Source: CAIKLP01 sp039798705 | Lineage (GTDB): Bacteria > Bacteroidota > Bacteroidia > Sphingobacteriales > Sphingobacteriaceae | DNA: 64,000 bases | Reading direction: 5' to 3' | Assembly: GCA_039798705.1 (NCBI GenBank) | Contig: JBDKFN010000001.1 | Coordinates: 1-64,000 of the forward strand | In this document: one piece after another, positions 56,401 through 63,641 of the stretch | How the letters are laid out: every line of letters starts with the position of its first letter | Position numbering within the stretch: position 1 is the first letter of the stretch | The notes under the pieces: generated by a model | The model's input: only the letters and a program-made list of their open reading frames with translations | Database searches by the model: none | Told to the model about the DNA's origin: nothing | Position numbers and translations under genes: made by a program

Positions 56401-59400
56401 CTGCTAAATACACACCGTCTAACTCGTCTGCACCAATATCTGATCTGATTGCACCACCATTAGTAGATCCTGTTGGACCCGGACGAACCTGGCCATCAAT
56501 ATCTCTATTGATACCTACAATGTTTTGTCCATGTGACTCTAATAAAGTACCTGTTGTACCTGCATTGATATGCAAGTTGTTTGAATCGACAAAACGAGGA
56601 ATATCAGAGAAAGAGTTTTTATCTGTTCCTGTTGCCAATGAATAAGTAGTGATGTCTGGATAGAATAATGAACCAACTCCCATAACAAAACCTCTTGGGT
56701 TTAAATCTACGTTGTAGTTGTTGTTATCTAAAGCTGTTACTTGACCACCATTTGTTACCGAACCTGCAAACCAAGCCGCTGCGTTGAATGCAGTAGATTG
56801 TCCAGCTGGATTAGGGTTATTTAAATTATTTACACAAAGGTTATTTCTGAAATCAATTTTACTTGGAGTTGCGGTTGCGTGGAATGCAGCAGTAACCGAC
56901 TGAGTAGTCATGGTTGTACTGTTTGAAAAACCATAAAGGTTTATCGAGTTATTTGCAATTAAATAACCTGAACCATTTTGAACATACATACCACAGGCTG
57001 CATATGACATAGAACTATAACCATCTGAACGTACACCAGAAATCATGTTATTCACAATGGTATCGTTTGCGTTTGGAGCAGATTGAGCAATATTCATTCC
57101 TCGTGAAGCCCATCCACCACTTGTTCCTGTGTAAGCAATATCATAGATCACGTTTGCATCAATTCTTGAATTGGTAACATTACCAGATGCAATATCGATA
57201 CCTGTAGTATAATAGTCTAAAGTCTTAATTCCAAAAATTGTGTTTTTGAAAATTAAGGCCTTGTTTGCACCAGCAACATAAATACCAGCACGACCGATTC
57301 TGTTATCCACAGAACCCATGTTATTCCATCTGATTTTTAAATTTTGGTATTCTCTTGGATTATTACCTACCGCATAAATACCGTAGTAAACACCAGTAAA
57401 TATATTACTATCAATGGTTACGTTGTCGTGTAAACCACCTCCAGAAACTGGTCCACCAGATCCAGATAATGAAATACCTACGTTAGTGATTGCAGAAGTA
57501 GTTCTAGCAATAAATGGTGCTGTAAACGTACAGTTTTTAACAGTGATATTTTGGCAACCATTTAAAGTTGAACCACCATCTGAAATTTGTAAATCACCTG
57601 TATTTGAAGTTTTACTTTTGTTAATGAAAACCAAATAGTTTCCAGAACCAGCATAACTACCATTAATAGTTACACGGTCAGCTTGATTCAAACGAACCAA
57701 AGCACCAACGTATGTACCACGGATACTATCTTCTGTAGCAGCAGCCGGTACAATGTTAATTTTGTATGTACCCGCACCAGCACCTTCTTCGGTAGCTTGG
57801 TTTAAGGCAACAGCACCTGTTTCATCTAAATGTGATAATACTTGAATAGTCACATCTTGAGTCATTGTTGCTCCGTTGATAAATTCGAATACACCTCCAC
57901 CAGAACCAGATACTGTAGCACCTGTTAAGTTAGGGTATGTTCCACCTGTACCTACAGTAATAACTGCTGGTACGGCTGGTAATAATTTATATTGATTGAT
58001 AGTTCCTATTACCGGGAAGTTAGCACTTGTTAAAGCAACTGTTGTAGGAGTTGTTAAAATACCAGAGTTCACACTAAAGTTTGGTGTTGTTGCCGCATCT
58101 TGTGCTACTACAAAGTATTGAATAGTATCACCTACTACAGGAGTAACATTTAACTTAGTATAATCAATCGTGAAACTGAATGGCGAAGTAGTGTTCGTAG
58201 ACTCTACATATTTCCAACCAGTAGTTGCACTGGTATTGCCATTGTATGTATTATTGATATTTTCTCTCTTACGGAAATATAAACGAGGAGAAGTTCCTGA
58301 AGTGGTATTGATACCTGTTCTATCAGTAATGTTCACCGAAATAGTTCTGTTAGTTAAGAAACCTGTACTTGCTAAATTGGTATAAGAAATAGCTGGACCT
58401 TGAATATCTGGACCTGCAGTAAAAGTACCTTCGTCAGCTCCGACATCAGGTGTGTTTACATTTCTTACGTTACCATCAAAATCGGTAGTGATACCAGTTA
58501 CTGGTTGTGCAGCTGACTCTACTAAAGTAGCAGATGTACCATTGATGTGTAAATCCATTGGAGCGGTTGTGTTACTGAAGGTCAACGCACCAGCTAATGA
58601 AAGCGCATCAGCAGAAGCCACACGCGATTTATATGAAGCCAATACAGAGTCTTTACCAGTTAAACCAGCTGTACCATCCCAATAAATTAAGTATTTACCA
58701 CTTGCTACTGCACCTGCATAATAAATATTGTTATTAGATGCACCATTGTAGTTTGGTGTAGTAGTTAAAACAGCACTTCTTCTAATAGCTGTTACCACAC
58801 CGGCAGGGCCAGCAGTACAAGTATTATAGAAAATGTTGTTTTTAGAAACTAAAGAACCAACTGCTGTTGAGTAATACATTGCAGAAGATCCGAAAGTAGT
58901 TGCAGCTGTTGTAGCACCAGTACCAGATAAATAAACTGTATTATAAGATAAGTTTACAGTTGTTCCACCTTGTAATGAAATACCATGAATTGAGTTAATT
59001 GAAGTTGCGTAAGGTGTACGTAAATCTGCAATGATGTTATTGTAGATATTTAACGTTGTACCACCCGCTGTATATAAACCATAAACCACACCCGCAGTTG
59101 AGGTAGATTTATTAGAAGCAATACCTCTGATTAAGTTGTTGTAAATATTAACTGTTGCACCTGAAGTAGTGTACATACCATACATTGTACCACCACCAGT
59201 ATATATTGAGTCAATTGTATTGTTGTATACATTTCTGATTGTCGATGGCGACTCAGATATATACATCATATAAGATGAACTAGTTGTATTCGTTAAACTT
59301 AGGTTAACAATTTTATTATTATTAATATTAACTGTTGCCGCTCCACCAGTTAGATAGTATCCATAATATGTTCCTGTACTACCAGCTGAAGTTTGTAAAC

Positions 59401-60676
59401 GTGAAAAGTCTCTAATTGTATTACCTTCAATGGTTAAACTTGAACCTGTAACAGTTGTGTTAGCTGAAGACGATACATATAAATGATAAACAGAACCTGT
59501 GTAGTTTACAGTTGAAGAACCTTGAGATGAACCATAAAACAAGTTGTTTTTGATAATTTGTGTTTTCGCTGAACCATAATGGTATAAACCATAAATAGTA
59601 GATGAAGTTGCTGTGGTTGAGTTTATCTTAAACTTGTTTCCAATATATGATACCGTATTAGTTGTACCAGAAGCACCTAAACCGCAATATATAAATGACT
59701 GTTGAGAAGTTGTACCAGCAAATTGTAAATCAAAGCTATTAGAGTCAATTCTTGCTTCAGACATCGTACCGCCTACTAAATATGCGCCATATAATGTTGA
59801 AGTTTGACCTGTACCATTTGAAATGGTATTACCTTTAACATAAATACTATCTACATAATATGCATATAATGCGTAAGCTGTTGCAGTACTTCCTGAGAAA
59901 TTTGAAATGGTATTATTTCTAATGACAATGTTGTTATCGTATAAAGGATATGGCGCAGCCGAACTGTAAGAACCATACATATATACACCTGAATAACAGT
60001 TGTCAACTATGTTGTTTAAGATATAGATGTTTTCGTTACGTCCATCTGTGCTGGTTGCGTAATTACCAACAAATGTTTCACCATAATAACCAGAATTAAA
60101 AATACCTGTTGAATATAGTGTTGTTCTTGATAAAGAAATCTTACTGTTTTTGATCGTAATGTTTTTAGCACCATTTGTTGCTGTTGCAGGCAAAATAGCA
60201 ATACCATATTCTGTTAAAGCAACAGAACTTAAACCCGCAGGTTCGATGATATTGATCGCATCCCAAGTTACATAATCCGAACCGACAATTTTCAAGGCAA
60301 CGTCTCCGTTGTATGAATAACTTGCACCAGTTGCAATCGATCCTAAAGTAGGATTGATGATTGGATTAGCTCCTGTTCCAGATTTTTGGAACACAATTGG
60401 ATTTGCAGCAGTACCAGTTGCTTTTAAAACAAGTGATTTTGTTTCTGCAAATGTTGCACCAGCGGCAACATTATAAGTTACACCACCTGTACCTACACCG
60501 TACTTATTCAGCGAGTCAATTGCTGAAGAAAACGTTAAGTAGTTGTTTGCTCCTGATCCAGCAGGGTCAATGGTTTTGACACCCGACAATGCTTGCGCAA
60601 ATGTTGCGTTTGTCAAAAAAGTTGCTACTAAAATTAGTAGGACAACTCTCATGTGTTTGTAAAAATTAATTCTCAT
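50450..60676 (-). CDS. Giant T9SS-secreted modular surface protein (3,408 aa)
   Basis: A secreted protein, the largest in the window. Approximate order: signal peptide 1-28 (a second start is Met9); beta-helix block one 30-749, ending DVGADE; Ig-like 750-880; beta-helix two 906-1,415, ending DIGADE; beta domain 1,428-1,530; a module of about 240 residues 1,553-1,790 with WDGVSNIV; GEVED 1,883-2,036; two copies of a BNR_assoc_N-like domain 2,037-2,310; GEVED 2,339-2,496; a second copy of the WDGVSNIV module 2,623-2,863; five Ig-like repeats 2,873-3,223; PKD about 3,228-3,310; T9SS sorting domain about 3,314-3,408, beginning APNPF. It is probably a cell-surface adhesin or matrix protein. No catalytic motif was recognised. 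Its start faces the putative origin region. Confidence 0.88.
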   Translation of the reverse strand: MRINFYKHMRVVLLILVATFLTNATFAQALSGVKTIDPAGSGANNYLTFSSAIDSLNKYGVGTGGVTYNVAAGATFAETKSLVLKATGTAANPIVFQKSGTGANPIINPTLGSIATGASYSYNGDVALKIVGSDYVTWDAINIIEPAGLSSVALTEYGIAILPATATNGAKNITIKNSKISLSRTTLYSTGIFNSGYYGETFVGNYATSTDGRNENIYILNNIVDNCYSGVYMYGSYSSAAPYPLYDNNIVIRNNTISNFSGSTATAYALYAYYVDSIYVKGNTISNGTGQTSTLYGAYLVGGTMSEARIDSNSFDLQFAGTTSQQSFIYCGLGASGTTNTVSYIGNKFKINSTTATSSTIYGLYHYGSAKTQIIKNNLFYGSSQGSSTVNYTGSVYHLYVSSSANTTVTGSSLTIEGNTIRDFSRLQTSAGSTGTYYGYYLTGGAATVNINNNKIVNLSLTNTTSSSYMMYISESPSTIRNVYNNTIDSIYTGGGTMYGMYTTSGATVNIYNNLIRGIASNKSTSTAGVVYGLYTAGGTTLNIYNNIIADLRTPYATSINSIHGISLQGGTTVNLSYNTVYLSGTGATTAATTFGSSAMYYSTAVGSLVSKNNIFYNTCTAGPAGVVTAIRRSAVLTTTPNYNGASNNNIYYAGAVASGKYLIYWDGTAGLTGKDSVLASYKSRVASADALSLAGALTFSNTTAPMDLHINGTSATLVESAAQPVTGITTDFDGNVRNVNTPDVGADEGTFTAGPDIQGPAISYTNLASTGFLTNRTISVNITDRTGINTTSGTSPRLYFRKRENINNTYNGNTSATTGWKYVESTNTTSPFSFTIDYTKLNVTPVVGDTIQYFVVAQDAATTPNFSVNSGILTTPTTVALTSANFPVIGTINQYKLLPAVPAVITVGTGGTYPNLTGATVSGSGGGVFEFINGATMTQDVTIQVLSHLDETGAVALNQATEEGAGAGTYKINIVPAAATEDSIRGTYVGALVRLNQADRVTINGSYAGSGNYLVFINKSKTSNTGDLQISDGGSTLNGCQNITVKNCTFTAPFIARTTSAITNVGISLSGSGGPVSGGGLHDNVTIDSNIFTGVYYGIYAVGNNPREYQNLKIRWNNMGSVDNRIGRAGIYVAGANKALIFKNTIFGIKTLDYYTTGIDIASGNVTNSRIDANVIYDIAYTGTSGGWASRGMNIAQSAPNANDTIVNNMISGVRSDGYSSMSYAACGMYVQNGSGYLIANNSINLYGFSNSTTMTTQSVTAAFHATATPSKIDFRNNLCVNNLNNPNPAGQSTAFNAAAWFAGSVTNGGQVTALDNNNYNVDLNPRGFVMGVGSLFYPDITTYSLATGTDKNSFSDIPRFVDSNNLHINAGTTGTLLESHGQNIVGINRDIDGQVRPGPTGSTNGGAIRSDIGADELDGVYLADVFAPTVLIDSISPAVNACSQKAHTFYFTVYDLGGVDTAQVIYTVNGVLQTPFLATKTAQSKYRAVIPAVAPGLPVKVYMFAKDSVGNKNTKLYKTYTDAKFNFTATTNADTIALGSTVGLNANMPNTTITMSGSTVVSSTGYPSPYNTTYWGNKEQFLYTAAELTAKGFVAGKITELGLQVGAVTTTLPLTNFTISMGHTTNTAMSGFITSGLNTVYMNPSYTILPNQVNTHTFQTPFIWDGVSNIVIETCFNNSNWNGSQTIYYSTTSNVSCVYSYADAATVCASPSSAYTSANRPNFIISQPLQATYNWSSSANGGLASTNIINPNATPTGTPGLYSYILAATSNGCTWTDTIDVRVITAVTPSASFRTDTVAGVAGAKPTTINVINSATNYPNTWKYTITPNTYIFVNNTTATSKAPKLQFTRAGVYSIKQKVQNAAGTDSLTRTNYISISLKYCDAAASYAGYNYISSVGLTSMNVTSGLTALPAYNNFTDSSSILPASLVAGRSDTVKIKLAAGSYGWTTSNATAAWIDYNRNGQFETSEKLGEIAIAAAATTGNLVFKVPYTAETGVTRMRVRTDAYNTTGVNACGTSSYGEIEDYAVNIAAAPLMALNRTKVEQDTVAVLPATTNAVVLRSKVIVTGYTNRLSLTSLTMNTTGTTNLSDITNIKIYSTGNVDTFNTATPIYTATPAATIVAPVNVLLEGDTNYFWVAYDVASAAVVGNSMDAAITSMTIGGTAVTPTNSSPAGVKKILTQATVNTIVGYQPFNAIPVYAGTLDNPVIAAKITMNNGVISYLKELKFALANTKLASLSSMRVVYTGSDSTYTTINKKQIGIVPLSFSGTITFKDSVKLATGENYFWLLANMSSSAATGDTLDATFVSAKVQSSTIASTLVAPAGVRKVAAFPITGCSSSSLYTGYENIGYVKVGNFVNQSTPTLDVLNNAAATQQYSNFGSLPGLTMQVEVPVAYKVNVVTKSAYLYNTAVNVFVDLNQNGTFDLPKERIAKKLLTSVISDRNVIGNMKLPIGTKGGKTVMRIVASETSVDTTPACATYSYGETEDYIITVLPAPPGDYFAPIISNVTLTPDSSCISVAHTISATIKDTTGVDSVWINWTKDGNAQTAIVMTHVGDVYSGTIPAQGKSVVRFNLLAQDNSPRANESTTKSDVYRDEYLKAALNAGPDGFVGAGGSYQIDAAIKREPTFGTSAYSTMVYGFYRYYGGMKYQEIITAAELQAKGLTAGVINTIAWNTTGTQSTDTMLDFTVSMGNTSQGDLTSSYITSGLTQVINPRKFVPVAGGFAKSAVPFNTNFVWDGVSNIVVSWCWSNNDGGTASSSTNPYVYYTSGYSSGISRYYYMDNVSSSTACGWSTEGYSTTARTDIMLKQSLPYTYNWTQQTNGGLSALNIPNPIATPTGGVGSYQYVVTVGDGTCTANDTVMVTVLPLPTVDLGTATGLICGNTPRVLDAGNPDAASYTWYVNNAIDPNTNRTMVASAAGMYKVVVRDRAGQTGVDSINLTTGAAFTFNIGADTLGLCVGGTRTLDPGTYPSYLWSTGATTRTLAVSTTGIYSLTVSNAGGCIATDTFRVVSVAPTTVNLGADQAICTSAPLTLDAGNAGATYLWSTGATTRTIQAKNAGSYSVRVNTVTGCTLFDTIAITNLPAPSVSIGPDFQLCPGSTSILDAGNAGSTFLWSTGATTQTVTISSAGTYFVTVTGANGCATNDTIVVTPKTAPVVNLGADQNICTSDTVTLDAGNAGATYLWSTGATTQTIRVSLANTYSVAVTNVGGCTTNDAIVITNKAVPVSTFTTQVVDTTKGQQVKFTAVAAAGTSYAWNFGDPTSTSNTSSLSTPTHLFSAPGNYTVTLTVTNVATGCKSVTQTQVTVTGFANDFAKAFKLVAAPNPFAGNTKINYELPSNANVTLEVYDMIGRKVSTIANSAYQESGVHTYDFSAGDNQNASGVYMVRLIVDGQVAILRVIDIANR
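51008..51829 (-). repeat. Four tandem 195-bp coding repeats plus one diverged unit
   Basis: Units at 51008-51202, 51218-51412, 51428-51622 and 51635-51829 are each 195 bp and spaced at 207-210 bp. They encode WSTGATT-type Ig-like repeats. A fifth, more diverged unit lies at about 51,845-52,060. A stretch reading GACCATAAGTAAGTTGC on the plus strand is shared by two of them, with close variants in the others. Confidence 0.9.
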
Positions 60677-61248
60677 AAACAGTTAAATTTAGTATGGTAT
60701 TTTTTAAGGTTGTTTCTGTTTTTCCTTTGCCTTTTAGGGACAATAGGAAATGCAATCTATTAAAATTTTTATACAAACCAAAATTTTTTTTATTTTTTTA
60801 TTTAATAGTGTTTTAACGCTAAATTTATCTAGCCAAAAAGTCTTTTATCCTTTTGACTTTCAATCTCCTTATTTAGAATCATTATAAACAACAACTATTG
60901 CGCTGAAACACTTATGATTATTGGCTTTGAGCATATTTTAAATTATAAATTTGAAGTTTTTGCTAAAATTATAATTGACATCGATTTTGAAGGTCTTTGG
61001 TGAAATTTAGTGTCTGTTTTTGATCAAAGATTGTGCTCTTATTGTTACATTTTATTCTATCAAAAAACGGATGTTTTTGCAACAAACTTTTTGAAAAAAT
61101 TTAGAAGATTTTAGATCAATTTATGGACGTATTTCTTCGGATTTTTTTGTGGTTTTTTTAACTGGTATCAAGTGGTTTTTTCGAGACGAAAAAGAGGTTG
61201 GTTTGGGGAACATTTGAATCGTAAAACTGGAGTTTCAAAACACTAAAA

Positions 61249-61264
61249 TGTTTCATGTGGAACA
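61249..61264. promoter_or_regulatory. parS-like ParB binding site 1
   Basis: TGTTTCATGTGGAACA differs in one position from the palindromic consensus TGTTYCACGTGRAACA. It is the exact reverse complement of site 2. Confidence 0.75.
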
Positions 61265-61592
61265 TTTTGGGAATGGGGTTTAGGTTGCATGGTTTCTGGT
61301 AAATTGTTTATACCAAAGATTTTATTTAACGGTTGAATGCTACAAAGGTTGGATGCTGAATAAAATGAAAAGAAATATGTTTTGTTCAATTGTTGATTAA
61401 AGAAAAGCGGGGTGCTGCAGGCCAAAATCAATCTATATGTTGAATTAATAGTATATATAACCAACCGTGTATATAAGAAGAGATCATTTGAATTGTTGAT
61501 ATATAAGGCTAGTTTAATTGCAAGATTCTATATATAATAATAAAGCAACACAAAGTATAAGGGATTTTAAATACAATAGTTAAAGAATAGCA

Positions 61593-61608
61593 TGTTCCAC
61601 ATGAAACA
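61593..61608. promoter_or_regulatory. parS-like ParB binding site 2
   Basis: TGTTCCACATGAAACA has one mismatch to TGTTYCACGTGRAACA and is the exact reverse complement of site 1, 344 bp away. Confidence 0.75.
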
Positions 61609-61695
61609 TTTAAAACATAGTTAAAGATACATTTTAGAGTCCTTGTCTATTAAAAAAGATATTTATTCAAAAAGGGGCATAATGGCAATAATTTC

Positions 61696-61703
61696 TATCT
61701 TTG
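61696..61703 (+). promoter_or_regulatory. -7 promoter element of mnmG
   Basis: TATCTTTG matches TAnnTTTG and is identical to the -7 boxes of rplM and pyrH. The -33 position is not well matched. The predicted start lies about 10 bp upstream of parS-like site 3, which would fall in the mnmG leader. Confidence 0.5.
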
Positions 61704-61719
61704 TGATACCGAAATGGAA

Positions 61720-61735
61720 TGTTCCACGGGAAACA
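61720..61735. promoter_or_regulatory. parS-like ParB binding site 3, in the mnmG leader
   Basis: TGTTCCACGGGAAACA has one mismatch to TGTTYCACGTGRAACA. It ends 12 bp before the mnmG ATG, so bound ParB could hinder transcription or overlap the initiation zone. Confidence 0.75.
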
Positions 61736-61747
61736 TAAAATTTTAAA

Positions 61748-63610
61748 ATGAATTCATCATATGATGTTATTGTAGTTGGTGCTGGACATGCTGGTTGTGA
61801 AGCAGCAGCGGCAGCAGCCAATTTGGGATCAAGTGTTTTGCTTATTACCATGAACATGGGTGTTATTGCACAGATGTCGTGCAACCCTGCAATGGGTGGT
61901 GTAGCAAAAGGACAAATTGTTAGAGAAATAGATGCAATGGGTGGTTATTCTGGAATCATTACAGATAAAAGTACCATTCAATTTAGAATGCTGAATAGAT
62001 CTAAAGGACCAGCAATGTGGAGCCCAAGAGCACAAAATGATCGTATGCGTTTTGCAGAAGAATGGAGATTAGCATTAGAACAAACACCTAATGTAGATTT
62101 TTGGCAAGACATGGTTTCTGAATTGATAATTGAGAAGGGTAAAGTGGTAGGTGTTAAAACAGGGTTGGGAATTAGTTTCGAAGCAAAAGCAGTTGTATTA
62201 ACCAATGGTACTTTTTTAAATGGAGTAATACATATCGGTGAAAAAAGATTTGGTGGTGGAAGAACAGCAGAAAAAGCAGCAACAGGTTTAACTGAACAAT
62301 TACAACAATTAGGATTCGAATCTGGAAGAATGAAAACAGGTACACCTCCAAGGGTGGATGGTAGAAGTTTAAATTATGAATTAATGGAAGAACAAAAGGG
62401 GGATGAAAACCCTGGTAAGTTCTCTTATAAAGATATTGAAATACCAAAAGAACAAAGAAGTTGCTATATCACCTATACCAACGATGAGGTTCATGAAATA
62501 TTAAAAGAAGGTTTTGATAGGTCACCAATGTTTGCCGGTAGAATTAAAGGATTGGGTCCGAGATACTGTCCATCTATTGAAGATAAAATAAATAGGTTTG
62601 CAGACAGAAATAGACATCAAATTTTTGTTGAACCGGAGGGTTGGAATACAGTAGAAATTTATGTCAATGGTTTTTCTACTTCTTTACCAGAGGACATTCA
62701 ATTAAAAGCATTAAGAAAAATACAAGGATTTGAAAATGCTAAAATGTTCAGACCTGGTTACGCAATAGAATACGATTATTTTCCACCAACCCAATTAAGC
62801 CTAAGTTTAGAAACCAAACAAATTAAAAACTTGTTTTTTGCAGGTCAGATAAATGGAACTACTGGATATGAAGAAGCGGCTTGCCAAGGTTTCATTGCAG
62901 GAATCAATGCACATAAAAATTGTAACAACCAAGAAGAGTTAATTTTAAAAAGATCAGAATCTTATATTGGTGTATTGATAGATGATTTGGTAACAAAGGG
63001 TACTGAAGAACCTTATCGTATGTTTACGTCTAGGGCTGAACACAGATTGTTATTAAGACAAGATAATGCAGATATCAGGTTAAGCCAAATGGCTTTTAAT
63101 TTAGGTTTAGCAGATCAAGAAAGAATTGATCGAGTAAATAACAAAATCAAACAAACTGACGAACTAATTAAATACTTAAAAGAAAAAAGTATTGATCCGT
63201 CTGCGATCAATCAAATATTAGTTTCAAAAGAAACCAACGAAATTCCACATAGCGTAAAATTAATTAACCTTTTACTTAGACCTCAAATTGAAATAGCAGA
63301 TTTGGCTAAAGGAGATGAACAACTCCAAAATATATTAGCAAATATGGATGCAGAATTTGTAGAACAAGCAGAAATAAAAGTTAAATACGAAAGCTATTTA
63401 GAAAAGGAAATGGAAATGGTTGCTAAAATAAAAAACTTGGAAGAGAAGTTAATTAATCCAAATTTTGAATACGGTAACATTTCATCATTGTCAAAAGAAG
63501 CCAGGGAAAAATTATTAAAGATTAAACCAAGAACATTGGGCCAAGCTTCTAGAATTTCAGGTGTATCTCCAGCAGACATTAGTGTGCTCATGATTCATAT
63601 GAATAATTAA
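61748..63610 (+). CDS. mnmG: tRNA U34 carboxymethylaminomethyl synthase subunit MnmG (GidA)
   Basis: A 620-residue FAD enzyme that with MnmE modifies U34 in the wobble position of certain tRNAs. The FAD motif GAGHAGCEAA is near residue 11. The signatures GxPxMWSPRAQNDR, KTGTPPRVDGRS and FFAGQINGTTGYEEAACQG are present, followed by the helical C terminus (about 550-620) that binds MnmE. Length and order are normal. It begins just right of the parS-bearing region; gidA is a classical neighbour of oriC. The ATG at 61748 fits the family N terminus (MNSSYDVIVVGAGHAG). Confidence 0.97.
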   Translation: MNSSYDVIVVGAGHAGCEAAAAAANLGSSVLLITMNMGVIAQMSCNPAMGGVAKGQIVREIDAMGGYSGIITDKSTIQFRMLNRSKGPAMWSPRAQNDRMRFAEEWRLALEQTPNVDFWQDMVSELIIEKGKVVGVKTGLGISFEAKAVVLTNGTFLNGVIHIGEKRFGGGRTAEKAATGLTEQLQQLGFESGRMKTGTPPRVDGRSLNYELMEEQKGDENPGKFSYKDIEIPKEQRSCYITYTNDEVHEILKEGFDRSPMFAGRIKGLGPRYCPSIEDKINRFADRNRHQIFVEPEGWNTVEIYVNGFSTSLPEDIQLKALRKIQGFENAKMFRPGYAIEYDYFPPTQLSLSLETKQIKNLFFAGQINGTTGYEEAACQGFIAGINAHKNCNNQEELILKRSESYIGVLIDDLVTKGTEEPYRMFTSRAEHRLLLRQDNADIRLSQMAFNLGLADQERIDRVNNKIKQTDELIKYLKEKSIDPSAINQILVSKETNEIPHSVKLINLLLRPQIEIADLAKGDEQLQNILANMDAEFVEQAEIKVKYESYLEKEMEMVAKIKNLEEKLINPNFEYGNISSLSKEAREKLLKIKPRTLGQASRISGVSPADISVLMIHMNN

Positions 63611-63641
63611 TATAATATACTGATATTCAAGTAAATATAAA

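Larger units (their letters stand above)
60677..61747. other. Putative chromosomal replication origin/parS region
   Basis: A 1,071-bp AT-rich region without a credible gene between the divergent giant gene and mnmG. It contains three parS-like sites (61249, 61593, 61720). By hand count C exceeds G on the plus strand in 60661-60900 (31 against 23), while G is about twice C in 60901-61560 (128 against 64). Gene direction also changes here. mnmG (gidA) lies next to oriC in many bacteria. I find no perfect DnaA box; the nearest are TTATACAAA (60769) and TGTATATAA (61469), each one mismatch from TTATNCACA or its complement. AT-only tracts that could unwind lie at 61450-61545. Origin function is inference. 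Confidence 0.55.

Noticed and set aside
41956..60676. The giant genes as a horizontally acquired island
   Set aside because: No integrase, transposase, direct repeats or tRNA border is seen, and the T9SS sorting domains fit the host phylum. Their different composition can follow from low-complexity Thr/Ser/Asn-rich protein.
60740..60780. A promoter for the 3,408-residue giant gene (TTTTG-N19-TAGATTGC on the minus strand)
   Set aside because: The -7 box has two mismatches to TAnnTTTG; too weak to list as a feature.
61243..61464. A 73-codon minus-strand ORF in the putative origin region
   Set aside because: It spans a parS-like site, has no recognisable motif and sits in AT-rich DNA where open frames of this length arise by chance.
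60700..61550. A DnaA-box cluster of the TTATCCACA type
   Set aside because: No perfect box on either strand; only scattered one-mismatch forms, about what AT-rich DNA gives by chance. The origin call therefore does not rest on them.
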